Shown here: positions 47,365 to 57,564 of the stretch, piece after piece
Layout: each line of letters opens with the position of its first letter
How positions within the stretch are numbered: the stretch's first letter is position 1
Source: Anoxybacteroides tepidamans
GTDB taxonomy: Bacteria > Bacillota > Bacilli > Bacillales > Anoxybacillaceae
Length of the DNA stretch: 64,000 bases
Direction of reading: 5' to 3'
Assembly: GCF_014201465.1 (NCBI RefSeq)
Contig: NZ_JACHEP010000006.1
Coordinates: 59,706 to 123,705, forward strand
The notes under the pieces: model-generated
What the model was told of the DNA's origin: nothing
Databases searched by the model: none
What the model saw: the letters and a program-made list of their open reading frames with translations, nothing else
Program-made: the position numbers and the translations under genes

Positions 47365-48753
47365 ATGGAACATCATTGGAAAGAACTGATTCCTGTTGAT
47401 CGTTATATCGTGCGGGGCAACGGGATTTTACACGATTTTGATCGAAAAGTCGTCACGCTGTTATACCAGCCGTTAATCGGTTCCCGTGCATTCAGCTTAT
47501 ATATGACGCTATGGGGGGAACTCGACCAACAGTTTTTAGGCGATGAAACAACGCATCATAGTTTAATGGCCATTATGCAATGCAGCTTAAAAGACATTTA
47601 TGATGAGCGTCTGAAGCTAGAAGGGATTGGGTTGTTGAAAACGTACGTCAACAATGCACAAGATCCAAAATTGTTTGTTTACGAATTGCAGCCGCCGCTC
47701 ACGCCGGAACAATTTTTCAACGATGGCGTGCTGAACGTGTTTCTTTATAATCAGGTCGGCCGGACGAAATTTCATAAATTAAAACAATTTTTCTCGGTTC
47801 CATCAATCGATACGAGCCGATTTTCCTCGATTACGCGGTCATTTAACGATGTTTTTCACTCCGTTCATCCGGAACAGATGGTCGCGGTTATGAACGATGA
47901 AACGAAAAATGATTTACGCGTCACAGAAGACAGCGAATATATCGGACGAAGCAAGGAAACGTATGTGCTTGATGATGAAGTGTTTGATTTTGAGTTGTTT
48001 TTTGCAGGGCTATCTAAGCAGATGGTGCCGAAGCGGGCGGTTACGGCGAAAGTGCGGGAAGCGATTAAAAAGCTAGCATTTTTATATGGCATTAGCCCGT
48101 TAGATATGCAAAAAATTGTGATGAGCGTCATTGACCCTGCCGAGAATATTGATATCGAATCATTAAGAAAAGCAGCCCGCGACTGGTATCAGTTTGAGCG
48201 CGGCGAGGAACTTCCAAGCTTGAGTACGCGCGTTCAGCCGCTTTCTTACCGGACGATGACGAATGCGGAGCCGAAAACGAAAGAAGAGCAGCTGATCAAA
48301 CAGCTCGAAACGATTTCCCCACGCCAGCTGTTAATCGAGATTTCCGGCGGTGCGGAACCTTCGATGAGCGATTTGCAATTAATTGAAGAAGTAATGTTTC
48401 AGCAAAAACTGCTGCCGGGTGTCGTCAATGTGTTGATTTATTACGTCATGCTGCGGACCGATATGAAGCTGTCGAAAGCCTATGTCGAGAAAATCGCCAG
48501 CCATTGGGCGCGAAAAAAAATCCGCACTGTCAAAGAGGCAATGGAGTTAGCGAAAAAAGAAGTGAAAAAATATCAAAGCTGGGCAAATGAAAAAGAAAAA
48601 AAACCGGCGAAGAAAGTTATTCGCAAAGAAATGTTGCCTGATTGGCTCAATATGGATTATAGTCAAAAAGAAACGGATACAAATGAAGAAGTCGACGTTG
48701 AAAAGAAACGCCGCGAACTGGAAGAGCGGCTAAAAAAATACAAAAATGAGTAA
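47365..48753 (+). CDS. dnaB: Replication initiation and membrane attachment protein DnaB
   Basis: 462 residues. Firmicutes DnaB has an N-terminal winged-helix-like oligomerisation region and a C-terminal DnaD-like domain (here about 310-400, with SDLQLIEEVMFQQKLLPGVV). The charged C-terminal tail is rich in KKxxK and ends in ELEERLKKYKNE. With DnaI it loads the replicative helicase at oriC and at restarted forks. The ATG at 47365 follows GAGGAAGG. It ends 19 nt before dnaI. Confidence 0.95.
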   Translation: MEHHWKELIPVDRYIVRGNGILHDFDRKVVTLLYQPLIGSRAFSLYMTLWGELDQQFLGDETTHHSLMAIMQCSLKDIYDERLKLEGIGLLKTYVNNAQDPKLFVYELQPPLTPEQFFNDGVLNVFLYNQVGRTKFHKLKQFFSVPSIDTSRFSSITRSFNDVFHSVHPEQMVAVMNDETKNDLRVTEDSEYIGRSKETYVLDDEVFDFELFFAGLSKQMVPKRAVTAKVREAIKKLAFLYGISPLDMQKIVMSVIDPAENIDIESLRKAARDWYQFERGEELPSLSTRVQPLSYRTMTNAEPKTKEEQLIKQLETISPRQLLIEISGGAEPSMSDLQLIEEVMFQQKLLPGVVNVLIYYVMLRTDMKLSKAYVEKIASHWARKKIRTVKEAMELAKKEVKKYQSWANEKEKKPAKKVIRKEMLPDWLNMDYSQKETDTNEEVDVEKKRRELEERLKKYKNE

Positions 48754-48772
48754 ATAGTAGGATGTGGGAACG

Positions 48773-49711
48773 ATGGAACATATGAACCAACTGCTCAGCC
48801 GTCTGCTCCACCGAAAAGACTTTCAACAGCGCTATGAACAATTAAAAAACGAAATTCTCTCGCATCGAGAAGTACAGGCATTTTTGCGCAAGCATGAAGA
48901 AAAAATCACGAATGCGGTGTTAGATCGCAGCTTGGTGAAGCTATACGAATTCATTCAGCAAACGAAAAACTGTGAGCGTTGTCCAAGTTTAGATGAATGT
49001 CAAAATTTATTGAAAGGGTACCATCCGCGCCTTATATTGCAAGGGAATGCGATTGACGTTCAATATGATCGATGCCCAACTAAAATGAAGCACGACGAAC
49101 GAAAACGGCAAGAAGCGTTGATTCAAAGCTTATTTGTACCTAGGGAAATTTTGCAAGCCTCTTTATCCGATGTGGATCTCATTGATGAAGGGCGAATGAA
49201 GGCGATTGAGCTCGCGGAGCAGTTTGTCTCGAGCTATGAACCGGGAAAAAAAATGAAAGGACTTTATTTATACGGTTCGTTTGGCGTTGGAAAAACGTAC
49301 ATTATTGGTGCGATTGCCAATGCGCTTGCGAAAAAAAATATTTCTTCTCTCATTGTGTACGTGCCGGAGTTTTTCCGTGAGTTAAAAAGCTCGTTGCATG
49401 ATCAAACGATCAACGAAAAGCTGGAATATGTGAAAAAGGTGCCGGTTTTAATGCTGGATGATATCGGTGCGGAGTCGATGTCAAGCTGGGTGCGCGATGA
49501 TTTATTAGGTCCGATTTTGCAATACCGAATGCTTGAGAATTTACCGACTTTTTTTACATCGAATTTCGACTTGCAGCAACTTGCCCACCATCTCACTTAT
49601 TCGCAGCGCGGTGAAGAAGAACAAATGAAGGCGGCACGCATTATGGAGCGCATCCGTTATTTGGCTCAGCCGGTGGAGATAAAAGGAAGAAACCGCCGTC
49701 TTGATGCGTAA
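48773..49711 (+). CDS. dnaI: Helicase loader DnaI
   Basis: 312 residues. The N-terminal domain (about 1-130) binds the helicase and carries zinc-type cysteines in NCERCPSLDEC and DRCPTK. The C-terminal AAA+ domain has Walker A GSFGVGKTY and Walker B VLMLDDIGAE. Start ATG 48773 after AGGATGTGGG; an in-frame GTG at 48764 overlaps that site. Operon with dnaB. Confidence 0.96.
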   Translation: MEHMNQLLSRLLHRKDFQQRYEQLKNEILSHREVQAFLRKHEEKITNAVLDRSLVKLYEFIQQTKNCERCPSLDECQNLLKGYHPRLILQGNAIDVQYDRCPTKMKHDERKRQEALIQSLFVPREILQASLSDVDLIDEGRMKAIELAEQFVSSYEPGKKMKGLYLYGSFGVGKTYIIGAIANALAKKNISSLIVYVPEFFRELKSSLHDQTINEKLEYVKKVPVLMLDDIGAESMSSWVRDDLLGPILQYRMLENLPTFFTSNFDLQQLAHHLTYSQRGEEEQMKAARIMERIRYLAQPVEIKGRNRRLDA

Positions 49712-49726
49712 TCGAAGAAACGAAGC

Positions 49727-49766
49727 GGGACAGTCTTTTTTGCCAGCTGTCCCCTCTCTTTTTCTG
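49727..49766 (+). terminator. Terminator after dnaI
   Basis: Stem GGGACAG / CTGTCCC followed by CTCTCTTTTT. Confidence 0.75.
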
Positions 49767-49831
49767 CTTCTAAATAAACTTGTCCTCCCATATATATAGA
49801 ACAAGCATTCACTGATAAAGGGGGGACAACA

Positions 49832-50698
49832 TTGATCGAAATTTATTTTGAACAGATCAACGATGCAGAAAAATTTGCCCATCTCTTGAACGAGATCGCC
49901 GATCCGTTCTTTTGCTGCGAGCATAACGGCGATTGTCTCGTCACCATTTACATACACGAACAGGCCGATTATGTCATTTCAGCGTGCATAGCACCAGCCA
50001 TTAAAAAATTTATTCTTCGCTTTGTCGAAGATCGATTACTACTATCGATCATTTCTGGCACGTTTTATTTTAAAGACAAAGAAGAACAACAACAAATTTT
50101 ACAGCTTGCCCATTCGTTTCTTGAAGGAGAACGGTATGATTATCGAAAAGGAAAGCAGCCAGTGGGTTCGCGCGAAACCCTCATTATGAATGCAGTTGTG
50201 TCATTTTTAAAAGACGGTCTTTCCTTTTCGATTGGATCGTTTGTGACGTTTCGGTTAAAAGCGTATATCGAACGGCTTCATCATTATGTCGAACTTGCCA
50301 TCGATGAATATAAATTGGAACAGGAATATCAAAATTTTGTGCAAATGTTGCGTGACTATGTGGCAGAGCGTGAGGCGAACTGGCCGGTTGTTCATCTCGT
50401 TCATCGTTCGCCGGATTTTCTTTTTTTTGATGAACAATTTCGCCAAGTTACGAATCAGGAACTGAAACAATGGATTGATCGAAATTTGAGCGTAAGCCAG
50501 CCGATGTACATCGATTCCTCTGTGTTGGCACCGCTTGTATCGATCGCTCCTCACACGATTTATTTATATACGGAACATGCGGATGACGGAATGGTTCAAA
50601 CGATTCAAAATGTATTTCAAGAACGGCTTCGTTTTTGTCAATTGAGTGATTTTGCAAAATATGAAACGATTGCGTCAATGGGGGAACCATCGACTTGA
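49832..50698 (+). CDS. ytxC: Sporulation protein YtxC
   Basis: 288 residues, placed between dnaI and thrS as in B. subtilis. Recognisable family features are the RLKAYIERLHHYVELAIDEYK helix and the C-terminal HTIYLYTEH segment. No signal or membrane helix. Its role in sporulation is not defined. TTG start at 49832 after AAAGGGGGGAC. The promoter of the thrS leader overlaps its last codons. Confidence 0.85.
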   Translation: MIEIYFEQINDAEKFAHLLNEIADPFFCCEHNGDCLVTIYIHEQADYVISACIAPAIKKFILRFVEDRLLLSIISGTFYFKDKEEQQQILQLAHSFLEGERYDYRKGKQPVGSRETLIMNAVVSFLKDGLSFSIGSFVTFRLKAYIERLHHYVELAIDEYKLEQEYQNFVQMLRDYVAEREANWPVVHLVHRSPDFLFFDEQFRQVTNQELKQWIDRNLSVSQPMYIDSSVLAPLVSIAPHTIYLYTEHADDGMVQTIQNVFQERLRFCQLSDFAKYETIASMGEPST

Positions 50699-50723
50699 TT
50701 TTTCTTATTTCTCATTTTATAAT
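50695..50723 (+). promoter_or_regulatory. SigA promoter of thrS leader
   Basis: TTGATT (50695-50700), 17 bp, TATAAT (50718-50723). The -35 overlaps the ytxC stop codon. Confidence 0.8.
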
Positions 50724-50729
50724 TACGTA

Positions 50730-51024
50730 CATAATCGAGATATAGGAAAAAGTGATGAAGAGGACATGGGTGTATTTTTACGGTTTCCAGAGAGGGAAGG
50801 CATCGGCTGGAACCTTCCTAACACGAAAAATGCACTTACCGCCTCGGAACTTCAGCTGTAAAAAATGGAGCCATCTCCGTTGAGTAATGGCTGACGGAAA
50901 GAGCGCCGTTATGCTATTCGAGCCATCGCTATTCAGCTATTGGTCGCTTTTTTATATGGCGGTGGGAAGAAGGGTGGAACCACGAAATCAACTCGTCCCT
51001 TGTTTTTAGGGGCGAGTTTTTTAT
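50730..51024 (+). ncRNA. T-box riboswitch for thrS (threonine specifier)
   Basis: Stem I begins near AGTGATGAAGAGGACA (50751-50766). The GTGTATTTTT strand pairs with AAAAATGCAC on the 3' side, next to which ACC (50838-50840) is the likely threonine specifier codon. The T-box sequence AGGGTGGAACCACG (50971-50984) pairs with the tRNA acceptor end. The terminator ACTCGTCCCT / AGGGGCGAGT with a T run is at 50991-51024. Uncharged tRNA-Thr would stabilise the antiterminator and switch thrS on. A short open frame across the region (50646-50861) is a by-product. Confidence 0.92.
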
Positions 51025-51048
51025 TTTAACAAAAAAAGGAGTGAAAAA

Positions 51049-52980
51049 ATGGAAGAAGTAGTCAAAATCTCATTTCCTGATGGAGCCGTCAAGGAGTTTT
51101 CAAAAGGGGTTACAACTGAAGAAATTGCTACCTCAATAAGCCCTGGTTTGAAGAAAAAGGCGATTGCTGGAAAACTAAACGATAAATTGCTTGATTTGCG
51201 TACCCCGATTTATGTGGACGGTGCGATTTCAATTATTACGCCGGACATGCCGGAAGCGTTGGAAATTTTGCGCCATAGTACGGCTCATTTGATGGCGCAG
51301 GCGATTAAACGTCTATATAAAAATGTCAAGCTTGGCGTCGGTCCGGTTATTGAAAACGGCTTTTACTATGACATTGACATGGAAGAGTCGTTAACGCCGG
51401 AAGATCTTCCGAAAATCGAAAAGGAAATGCGAAAAATTGTAAAAGAAAACTTAGAAATTGTCCGGAAAGAAGTAAGCCGTGAAGAAGCGATTCGCCGTTA
51501 TGAAGAAATCGGCGACAACCTAAAAATTGAATTAATTCACGATATTCCGGAAGGAGAAGTCGTTTCCATTTATGAGCAAGGTGAATTTTTTGACCTTTGC
51601 CGCGGCGTCCACGTTCCGTCAACAGGAAAAATTAAAGAGTTTAAGCTGTTGAATATTGCGGGGGCGTATTGGCGCGGGGACAGCAAAAATAAAATGTTGC
51701 AGCGCATTTACGGCACAGCGTTTTTTACAAAAGAAGAGCTTGACGAATACCTCCGTCTATTGCAAGAAGCGAAAGAACGCGACCATCGCAAGCTAGGAAA
51801 AGAGCTTGACTTGTTTACAACTTCGCAAAAAGTGGGACAAGGATTGCCGCTTTGGCTGCCAAAAGGGGCGACGATTCGCCGCACAATTGAACGATACATC
51901 GTCGACAAAGAACTTGAGCTTGGTTATCAACATGTATATACGCCGGTGCTTGGAAGCGTCGAGCTATATAAAACGTCCGGCCACTGGGATCATTATAAAG
52001 ACGGCATGTTCCCACCGATGGAAATGGATAACGAGCAACTTGTGCTTCGTCCGATGAACTGCCCGCACCATATGATGATTTACAAAAACAAAATTCATAG
52101 CTACCGTGAGCTACCGATTCGTATTGCCGAGCTTGGAACGATGCACCGCTATGAAATGTCAGGCGCGTTGACAGGGTTGCAGCGTGTGCGCGGAATGACA
52201 TTGAACGACGCTCATATTTTCGTCCGTCCAGACCAAATTAAAGAAGAGTTTAAGCGCGTCGTCAACTTAATTCTTGAAGTGTATAAAGATTTCGGCTTAG
52301 ACGAATATTCGTTCCGTCTTTCTTATCGCGACCCGCACGATAAAGAAAAGTATTATGACGATGACGCGATGTGGGAAAAAGCGCAAACAATGTTGCGCGA
52401 AGCAATGGATGAGCTAGGGCTTGACTATTATGAAGCGGAAGGCGAAGCGGCATTTTACGGACCGAAGTTAGACGTGCAAGTGCGCACAGCGCTCGGAAAA
52501 GACGAAACGTTGTCAACGGTTCAGCTCGATTTCTTATTGCCAGAACGCTTTGACTTAACATATATCGGCGAAGATGGAAAGCCGCATCGTCCGGTTGTCA
52601 TTCACCGCGGCGTTGTATCGACGATGGAGCGGTTTGTGGCGTTCCTCATCGAAGAATATAAAGGAGCGTTCCCGACGTGGCTTGCTCCAGTACAAGTGGA
52701 AGTGATCCCTGTTTCACCGGCCGTTCACGCCGATTATGCATATAAAGTGAAAGAGGCGCTTCAGTCGCAAGGATTCCGCGTCGAAGTCGATGAACGCGAC
52801 GAGAAAATCGGTTATAAAATTCGAGAGGCGCAAATGCAAAAAATTCCTTATATGTTGGTCGTCGGCGACAATGAAATAAAAGATCAGACAGTCAATGTCC
52901 GTAAATATGGGGAACAAAAAAGTGAAACGATGGCGCTTGAGGCGTTTATCACTGCATTAAAAGCGGAAGTGCGCCGTTAA
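51049..52980 (+). CDS. thrS: Threonyl-tRNA synthetase
   Basis: 643 residues. TGS domain (1-60), SAD editing-related domain (HSTAHLMAQ ... HDIPEGE), class II catalytic core with [13 protein letters not shown] and the zinc ligands Cys and His, and a C-terminal anticodon-binding domain (about 540-640). ATG at 51049 after AAAAAAGGAG, controlled by the T-box leader. Confidence 0.98.
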   Translation: MEEVVKISFPDGAVKEFSKGVTTEEIATSISPGLKKKAIAGKLNDKLLDLRTPIYVDGAISIITPDMPEALEILRHSTAHLMAQAIKRLYKNVKLGVGPVIENGFYYDIDMEESLTPEDLPKIEKEMRKIVKENLEIVRKEVSREEAIRRYEEIGDNLKIELIHDIPEGEVVSIYEQGEFFDLCRGVHVPSTGKIKEFKLLNIAGAYWRGDSKNKMLQRIYGTAFFTKEELDEYLRLLQEAKERDHRKLGKELDLFTTSQKVGQGLPLWLPKGATIRRTIERYIVDKELELGYQHVYTPVLGSVELYKTSGHWDHYKDGMFPPMEMDNEQLVLRPMNCPHHMMIYKNKIHSYRELPIRIAELGTMHRYEMSGALTGLQRVRGMTLNDAHIFVRPDQIKEEFKRVVNLILEVYKDFGLDEYSFRLSYRDPHDKEKYYDDDAMWEKAQTMLREAMDELGLDYYEAEGEAAFYGPKLDVQVRTALGKDETLSTVQLDFLLPERFDLTYIGEDGKPHRPVVIHRGVVSTMERFVAFLIEEYKGAFPTWLAPVQVEVIPVSPAVHADYAYKVKEALQSQGFRVEVDERDEKIGYKIREAQMQKIPYMLVVGDNEIKDQTVNVRKYGEQKSETMALEAFITALKAEVRR

Positions 52981-53016
52981 AAACGCTGCGGAGGAAAACT
53001 CCGCAGCGTTTTTTAA
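52981..53016 (+). terminator. Terminator after thrS
   Basis: Perfect stem AAACGCTGCGGAG / CTCCGCAGCGTTT with a GAAAA loop. Confidence 0.95.
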
Positions 53017-53090
53017 AAAAAAATATTGCTAAACATAAAAACATTAGATATAATGAGAAACGTTGCACCGAAGTTAGCAATAAACAAATA

Positions 53091-53119
53091 TTGACATGCT
53101 GCTTCCAATATGGTATACT
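53091..53119 (+). promoter_or_regulatory. SigA promoter of the infC operon
   Basis: Consensus TTGACA (53091-53096), 17 bp, TATACT (53114-53119). Confidence 0.88.
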
Positions 53120-53125
53120 ACATAA

Positions 53126-53346
53126 GTCGAATAGAATACTTGTTTGTGACATAAGCAGAAGCACCCGCTTCTCACCTAGCTGACGCACGATTGGCTGTTG
53201 GCAGGTTGTTACGGTTCGTCTTTTTCGTCTTTATAGATTCGGGCGTAATCAACGTGGGTGTCGTATGCATCCACGTTTTTTTATTCAAAAGGGTGCGAAA
53301 AAAAAACAAACAAGTCATTCGGAAAAAACCTTGGAGGTGGCTAGTT
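53126..53346 (+). ncRNA. infC-rpmI-rplT leader (L20-type attenuator)
   Basis: A leader of about 220 nt separates the promoter from infC. It ends in an intrinsic terminator, AACGTGGGTG / CATCCACGTT plus six T residues (53251-53282), located before the infC ribosome site. In B. subtilis and relatives ribosomal protein L20 binds this leader and causes premature termination; the same is inferred here. The open frame that crosses the leader in frame with infC has no start signal. Confidence 0.82.
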
Positions 53347-53862
53347 ATTAGCAAAGATTTTATCATTAACGAAGGCATTCGTGCACGCGAAGTTCGTTTA
53401 ATCGATCCAAACGGCGAACAATTAGGCATTAAGTCGAAACAAGAGGCGCTCGAAATCGCCGCAAGACTCAATCTTGACTTAGTCATGGTGGCGCCAAACG
53501 CAAAACCGCCGGTATGCCGCATTATGGATTACGGCAAATTCCGTTTCGAGCAGCAAAAGAAAGAAAAAGAAGCGCGCAAAAAACAAAAAGTCATCAACGT
53601 CAAAGAAGTGCGGTTAAGCCCAACGATCGAGGAGCACGACTTCAATACGAAGCTCCGCAACGCACGCAAGTTCCTTGAAAAAGGAGATAAAGTGAAAGCG
53701 ACGATTCGCTTCAAAGGAAGGGCGATTACGCATAAAGAAATCGGCCAACGCGTATTAGACCGTTTTTCTGAAGCTTGCGCCGATATTAGCATCATTGAAT
53801 CGGCACCAAAAATGGACGGTCGCAGCATGTTTTTAGTGTTAGCGCCGAAAAACGATAAATAA
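53347..53862 (+). CDS. infC: Translation initiation factor IF-3, AUU start codon
   Basis: 171 residues counted from ATT at 53347. The mature G. stearothermophilus protein begins SKDFIINE, and here ATT-AGC-AAA-GAT follows GGAGGTGG at the correct distance, with no ATG, GTG or TTG in reach. A rare AUU start is known for infC in several bacteria and lets IF-3 limit its own synthesis. The N-domain, linker ([11 protein letters not shown]) and C-domain are complete. It binds the 30S subunit and checks start codon pairing. Confidence 0.95.
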   Translation: MSKDFIINEGIRAREVRLIDPNGEQLGIKSKQEALEIAARLNLDLVMVAPNAKPPVCRIMDYGKFRFEQQKKEKEARKKQKVINVKEVRLSPTIEEHDFNTKLRNARKFLEKGDKVKATIRFKGRAITHKEIGQRVLDRFSEACADISIIESAPKMDGRSMFLVLAPKNDK

Positions 53863-53884
53863 TCGAACGAGGAGGATACACCTT

Positions 53885-54085
53885 ATGCCAAAAATGAAAA
53901 CACATAAAGGCTCTGCAAAGCGTTTTAAAAAGACGGGCACTGGTAAGTTAAAACGTTCTCATGCATTTACTAGCCATTTATTCGCAAACAAAACGCAAAA
54001 ACAAAAACGAAAACTTCGTAAAGCAACGCTTGTATCTTCTGGAGACTTCAAACGCATTCGTCAATTGCTTGACAACGTAAAATAA
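53885..54085 (+). CDS. rpmI: Ribosomal protein L35
   Basis: 66 residues, very basic, start [20 protein letters not shown] typical of bL35. It lies 22 nt after infC with GAGGAGG as ribosome site. Part of the 50S subunit. Confidence 0.98.
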   Translation: MPKMKTHKGSAKRFKKTGTGKLKRSHAFTSHLFANKTQKQKRKLRKATLVSSGDFKRIRQLLDNVK

Positions 54086-54110
54086 TGATTATTCGTAGGA
54101 GGGAATATAC

Positions 54111-54470
54111 ATGCCACGTGTAAAAGGCGGAACAGTAACGCGCAGACGTCGTAAAAAAATTCTTAAACTTGCAAAAGGCTATTTCGGTTCTAAACATCGT
54201 TTATATAGAGTCGCGAACCAACAAGTAATGAAATCGTTAATGTACGCATATCGCGACCGTCGTCAACGGAAACGCGATTTCCGCAAACTTTGGATTACGC
54301 GTATTAATGCAGCAGCGCGCATGAACGGTCTTTCTTACAGCCGTTTAATGCACGGCTTAAAGCTTGCGGGTGTGGAAGTAAACCGTAAAATGCTTGCGGA
54401 TTTAGCGGTAAACGATGCAGCCGCATTCGCGCAGCTTGCGGACATTGCAAAAGCAAACTTAAATAAATAA
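54111..54470 (+). CDS. rplT: Ribosomal protein L20
   Basis: 119 residues with the basic N-terminal tail ([20 protein letters not shown]) and conserved [16 protein letters not shown]. It is essential for early 50S assembly and, in relatives, represses its own operon through the leader. 25 nt after rpmI; AGGAGGG site. Confidence 0.98.
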   Translation: MPRVKGGTVTRRRRKKILKLAKGYFGSKHRLYRVANQQVMKSLMYAYRDRRQRKRDFRKLWITRINAAARMNGLSYSRLMHGLKLAGVEVNRKMLADLAVNDAAAFAQLADIAKANLNK

Positions 54471-54477
54471 GCCAAAC

Positions 54478-54511
54478 GGCCATTCTCGTTTATGAGAATG
54501 GTCCTTTTTTT
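54478..54511 (+). terminator. Terminator after rplT
   Basis: Stem GGCCATTCTC / GAGAATGGTC and seven T residues. Confidence 0.9.
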
Positions 54512-54526
54512 AAGGAGAACATTGCC

Positions 54527-54790
54527 ATGATCTATATCGTACTCGTCAACGTCATCGGCTTTTTAGCCATGGCGGTCGACAAATACAAAGCAAAACATCG
54601 AAAATGGCGTATCGCTGAACGTACGCTTTGGCTTCTTTCGCTTGCGGGCGGCGCGATTGGTACAACGGCCGGCATGTTTTTGTTTCGACATAAAACGAGG
54701 CATCGCGCATTCCGTTATGGCTTGCCGCTTGTTGCCATTTTAGATGTTCTTATCTATGTCATTTTTTATCAATGGGGGAGAAGAATATGA
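54527..54790 (+). CDS. ysdA: DUF1294 membrane protein (YsdA-like)
   Basis: 87 residues with two to three membrane helices. MAVDKYKAKHRKWRIAERTL and the FRHKTRHRAFRYGLP segment are family hallmarks. Function unknown. It follows rplT as in B. subtilis and overlaps the dUTPase gene by four bases (ATGA), with AAGGAGAAC before its ATG. Confidence 0.88.
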   Translation: MIYIVLVNVIGFLAMAVDKYKAKHRKWRIAERTLWLLSLAGGAIGTTAGMFLFRHKTRHRAFRYGLPLVAILDVLIYVIFYQWGRRI

Positions 54791-55275
54791 ATGTTCAAAC
54801 GCTTTATTCTTTACAACGGCAATTAGATGAACGGATTGAAACACAGCACGGGCTGCAGGGGGAAAATCTCGTCGATCGCAAAATATTAGCGCTGCTTGTC
54901 GAGGTTGGGGAACTGGCAAATGAAACGCGCTGTTTCAAATTTTGGAGCTCGAAACCGTCTGCTCCGCAAGAAATCGTTCTTGAAGAATATGTAGACGGTC
55001 TGCATTTTATTTTATCGCTTGGGTTAGATCTTCAGTTGGCGGAGCGAGTGGAGTGGCCGGACGTTCAAGCAAGCAAACCGCTTGTTGCACAGTTTTTAGA
55101 CGTTTTCCAAGCGATTCACTTATTTGAACAGGCACTAAGCATAGAAACGTACGAAGCATTGTTGCGTTCGTATGTGGAGCTTGGGCATGCTCTTCAATTT
55201 ACGTCGGAACAAATTGAGCGAGCGTATATGGCGAAAAACGCAGTGAACCACGAACGGCAAGATCAGAATTATTAA
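54787..55275 (+). CDS. Dimeric dUTP diphosphatase (MazG/all-alpha NTP pyrophosphatase fold)
   Basis: 162 residues, all helical. The metal-binding pattern of dimeric dUTPases is visible as LVEVGELANETRCFKFWSSK and EEYVDGLHFILSLGLDL, which give the E-x3-E and E-x3-D ligands. It hydrolyses dUTP to dUMP, keeping uracil out of DNA. The ATG at 54787 overlaps the ysdA stop and follows GGGGGAGAAG. Confidence 0.9.
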   Translation: MNVQTLYSLQRQLDERIETQHGLQGENLVDRKILALLVEVGELANETRCFKFWSSKPSAPQEIVLEEYVDGLHFILSLGLDLQLAERVEWPDVQASKPLVAQFLDVFQAIHLFEQALSIETYEALLRSYVELGHALQFTSEQIERAYMAKNAVNHERQDQNY

Positions 55276-55344
55276 CCAATTTTTGTACATTGGCATATGT
55301 TTTCGATATAATAATGAAGGAGCAGATGTGAAAGGGGTTTGAAC

Positions 55345-56427
55345 ATGATAAAGGATCCAACGTTGACGATGTTAAAAGAATTAACGGATGCAAAAGGTGT
55401 GCCAGGCAATGAACGGGAAGCGCGGGAAGTGATGAAAAAATACATAGCTCCTTACGCAGATGAAATCACGACAGACGGCCTTGGCAGCTTGGTTGCGAAA
55501 AAAGTCGGGAAAGAAAACGGTCCGAAAATTATGGTCGCAGGCCATTTAGACGAAGTCGGTTTTATGGTGACACAAATTGATGAAAAAGGGTTTATTCGCT
55601 TTCAACCGCTTGGCGGCTGGTGGGGGCAAGTGATGCTTGCCCAGCGTGTGACGATCATGACGAAAAAAGGCGACATTACCGGTGTTATCGGCTCGAAGCC
55701 GCCGCACATTTTGCCACCGGAAGCGCGCAAAAAACCGGTCGAAATCAAAGATATGTTCATTGATATCGGCGCCTCCAGCCGCGATGAAGCGCTTGCTTGG
55801 GGTGTACGCCCAGGCGATTCGATCGTTCCATATTTCGAGTTTACCGTCATGAACAACGAAAAAATGCTGCTTGCGAAAGCATGGGACAACCGCATCGGCT
55901 GTGCGATTGCAATTGACGTATTAAAACAATTAAAAGATGTGGAGCATCCGAACGTGGTGTACGGTGTCGGCACCGTTCAAGAAGAAGTCGGGTTGCGCGG
56001 TGCGAAAACATCGGCAAACTTTATCCAACCAGACATTGCCTTTGCCGTTGATGTCGGCATTGCCGGCGACACACCGGGCGTTTCCGAAAAAGAAGCGATG
56101 GGCAAGCTCGGCGCCGGTCCGCACATCGTCTTATATGATGCAACGCTTGTGTCGCATAAAGGGTTGCGTGAGTTTGTGATCGATGTCGCGGAACAATTAA
56201 ATATTCCATATCACTTTGATGCGATGCCGGGCGGCGGTACAGATGCAGGGGCGATTCATTTAACGGCAAGCGGTGTTCCAGCGCTAACGATTGCGATTCC
56301 GACGCGCTACATTCACTCGCATGCGGCGCTGCTTCATCGTGACGACTATGAAAATACGGTGAAACTGCTCGTCGAAGTGATTAAACGTTTAGATGAAGCA
56401 AAAGTGAAAGAGATTACGTTTAATTAA
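55345..56427 (+). CDS. ysdC: M42 family metallopeptidase (YsdC-like aminopeptidase)
   Basis: 360 residues. It is a dodecameric-type aminopeptidase: metal ligands are in [29 protein letters not shown] (catalytic Glu pair), VDVGIAGD and [10 protein letters not shown], with [10 protein letters not shown] near the end. It processes peptides in the cytosol. ATG at 55345 after AAAGGGG; an in-frame TTG at 55339 is too close. Confidence 0.93.
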   Translation: MIKDPTLTMLKELTDAKGVPGNEREAREVMKKYIAPYADEITTDGLGSLVAKKVGKENGPKIMVAGHLDEVGFMVTQIDEKGFIRFQPLGGWWGQVMLAQRVTIMTKKGDITGVIGSKPPHILPPEARKKPVEIKDMFIDIGASSRDEALAWGVRPGDSIVPYFEFTVMNNEKMLLAKAWDNRIGCAIAIDVLKQLKDVEHPNVVYGVGTVQEEVGLRGAKTSANFIQPDIAFAVDVGIAGDTPGVSEKEAMGKLGAGPHIVLYDATLVSHKGLREFVIDVAEQLNIPYHFDAMPGGGTDAGAIHLTASGVPALTIAIPTRYIHSHAALLHRDDYENTVKLLVEVIKRLDEAKVKEITFN

Positions 56428-56431
56428 AATG

Positions 56432-56462
56432 AAGAGGGAAGTGCACCGTCACTTCCCCTTTG
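56432..56462. terminator. Bidirectional terminator between ysdC and sspI
   Basis: Stem GGGAAGTG / CACTTCCC between convergent genes, with flanking T and A tracts. Confidence 0.75.
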
Positions 56463-56469
56463 TTGCTTG

Positions 56470-56679
56470 CTATTGCTTTACTGCTTGTTCTAGCGTCGAA
56501 AGCATCGTTTCTTTTTGCTGCTCGTTCGAATGGTTCCAAATCGCTTCAAAAAGAACGCCAAGACCTGGCAAATATTTTTCTTCGCCGCGTTGAATCGCGT
56601 CGACAATCGTATCCTCTAACTGCTCTTTCGTATTGTTGGCCACGTTGTTCATGACCGCATGACGTAAGTTTAAGTTCAA
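56470..56679 (-). CDS. sspI: Small acid-soluble spore protein SspI
   Basis: 69 residues. The sequence starting [13 protein letters not shown] and including [17 protein letters not shown] matches the minor SASP I family, made in the forespore. The TTG at 56679 lies 5-6 nt after GAGGTGA; the open frame from GTG 56688 would include that site. In B. subtilis sspI is also next to ysgA and pheS. It is divergent from ysgA. Confidence 0.9.
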   Translation of the reverse strand: MNLNLRHAVMNNVANNTKEQLEDTIVDAIQRGEEKYLPGLGVLFEAIWNHSNEQQKETMLSTLEQAVKQ

Positions 56680-56773
56680 TTTGTTCACCTCGCTTTATGT
56701 ATTACACGTTTATTTTTGGCGCGCTTTTCAGTTATTATGTATAGAGGAGATAAGTGGAAAGGAAGAAAGGGCA

Positions 56774-57529
56774 TTGAAACGCATTGAATCAGCGAAAAAT
56801 CCGCAAGTGAAGCAATGGAAAAAGCTGTTGTCGAAAAAAGAACGCGATAAAACAGGCCTATTTTTGATTGAAGGATTCCATTTAGTGGAAGAAGCGTTGA
56901 GAAGCGGTGTGGACATTGTTCAATTAATCGTGGACGAACAAAAAACGCTTCCGCCAAGCTGGAATGTAGACAATATTCTGATCACTCTTGTCACAGAAGG
57001 AGTGATGAAAGAAATGAGCGATACAGAAACGCCGCAAGGAATCGTAGCGGTTTGCCGACAATGTTCCTGTGAACAAACCGAGATGAAAACCGTATTAATG
57101 GTCGACGCGGTGCAAGACCCAGGCAATCTTGGCACGATGATTCGGACAGCCGATGCGGCTGGAATCGATGCGGTCATTCTCGGGGAAGGTTGCGCGGACT
57201 TGTATAACCCGAAAGTGATTCGCGCGACACAAGGATCACTCTTTCACTTGCCGATTATAAAAGGAAATTTAGAAGAATGGATGGCACGTTTCCAACAACA
57301 AAACGTGCCCATTTACGGTACATCGCTACAAAACGGCGTCGATTACCAGAGCGTAACGCCCGCTGAAACGTTTGCCCTTCTTGTCGGCAATGAAGGAAGC
57401 GGCGTTCGACGCGAGCTATTGGAAATGACGACGACGAACTTATATATTCCAATTTATGGGAAAGCAGAATCGTTAAACGTCGCCGTTGCGACCGGAATTT
57501 TGCTTTATTATTTACGCCATACACGATAA
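56774..57529 (+). CDS. ysgA: RNA 2'-O-methyltransferase, TrmH/SpoU family (YsgA-like)
   Basis: 251 residues. An N-terminal L30e-like substrate domain (1-95) precedes the SPOUT knot with DAVQDPGNLGTMIRTADAAG, VGNEGSGV and IPIYGKAESLNVAVATGI, the three SpoU motifs. It probably methylates a ribose in rRNA; the exact site is unknown. TTG start at 56774; the frame opens at 56681 without support. The family start AKNPQVKQW fits. Confidence 0.9.
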   Translation: MKRIESAKNPQVKQWKKLLSKKERDKTGLFLIEGFHLVEEALRSGVDIVQLIVDEQKTLPPSWNVDNILITLVTEGVMKEMSDTETPQGIVAVCRQCSCEQTEMKTVLMVDAVQDPGNLGTMIRTADAAGIDAVILGEGCADLYNPKVIRATQGSLFHLPIIKGNLEEWMARFQQQNVPIYGTSLQNGVDYQSVTPAETFALLVGNEGSGVRRELLEMTTTNLYIPIYGKAESLNVAVATGILLYYLRHTR

Positions 57530-57564
57530 AATAGATATATGTGAGAGCGAAAGGGGTGAGGGGA

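Noticed and set aside
50646..50861. 71-codon ORF overlapping the end of ytxC and the thrS leader
   Set aside because: It runs through the T-box stem I, has no ribosome site and overlaps the promoter, so it is a chance open frame.
53191..53346. In-frame upstream extension of infC
   Set aside because: It reads through the leader terminator, and the known IF-3 N-terminus fits the ATT at 53347 next to GGAGGTGG.
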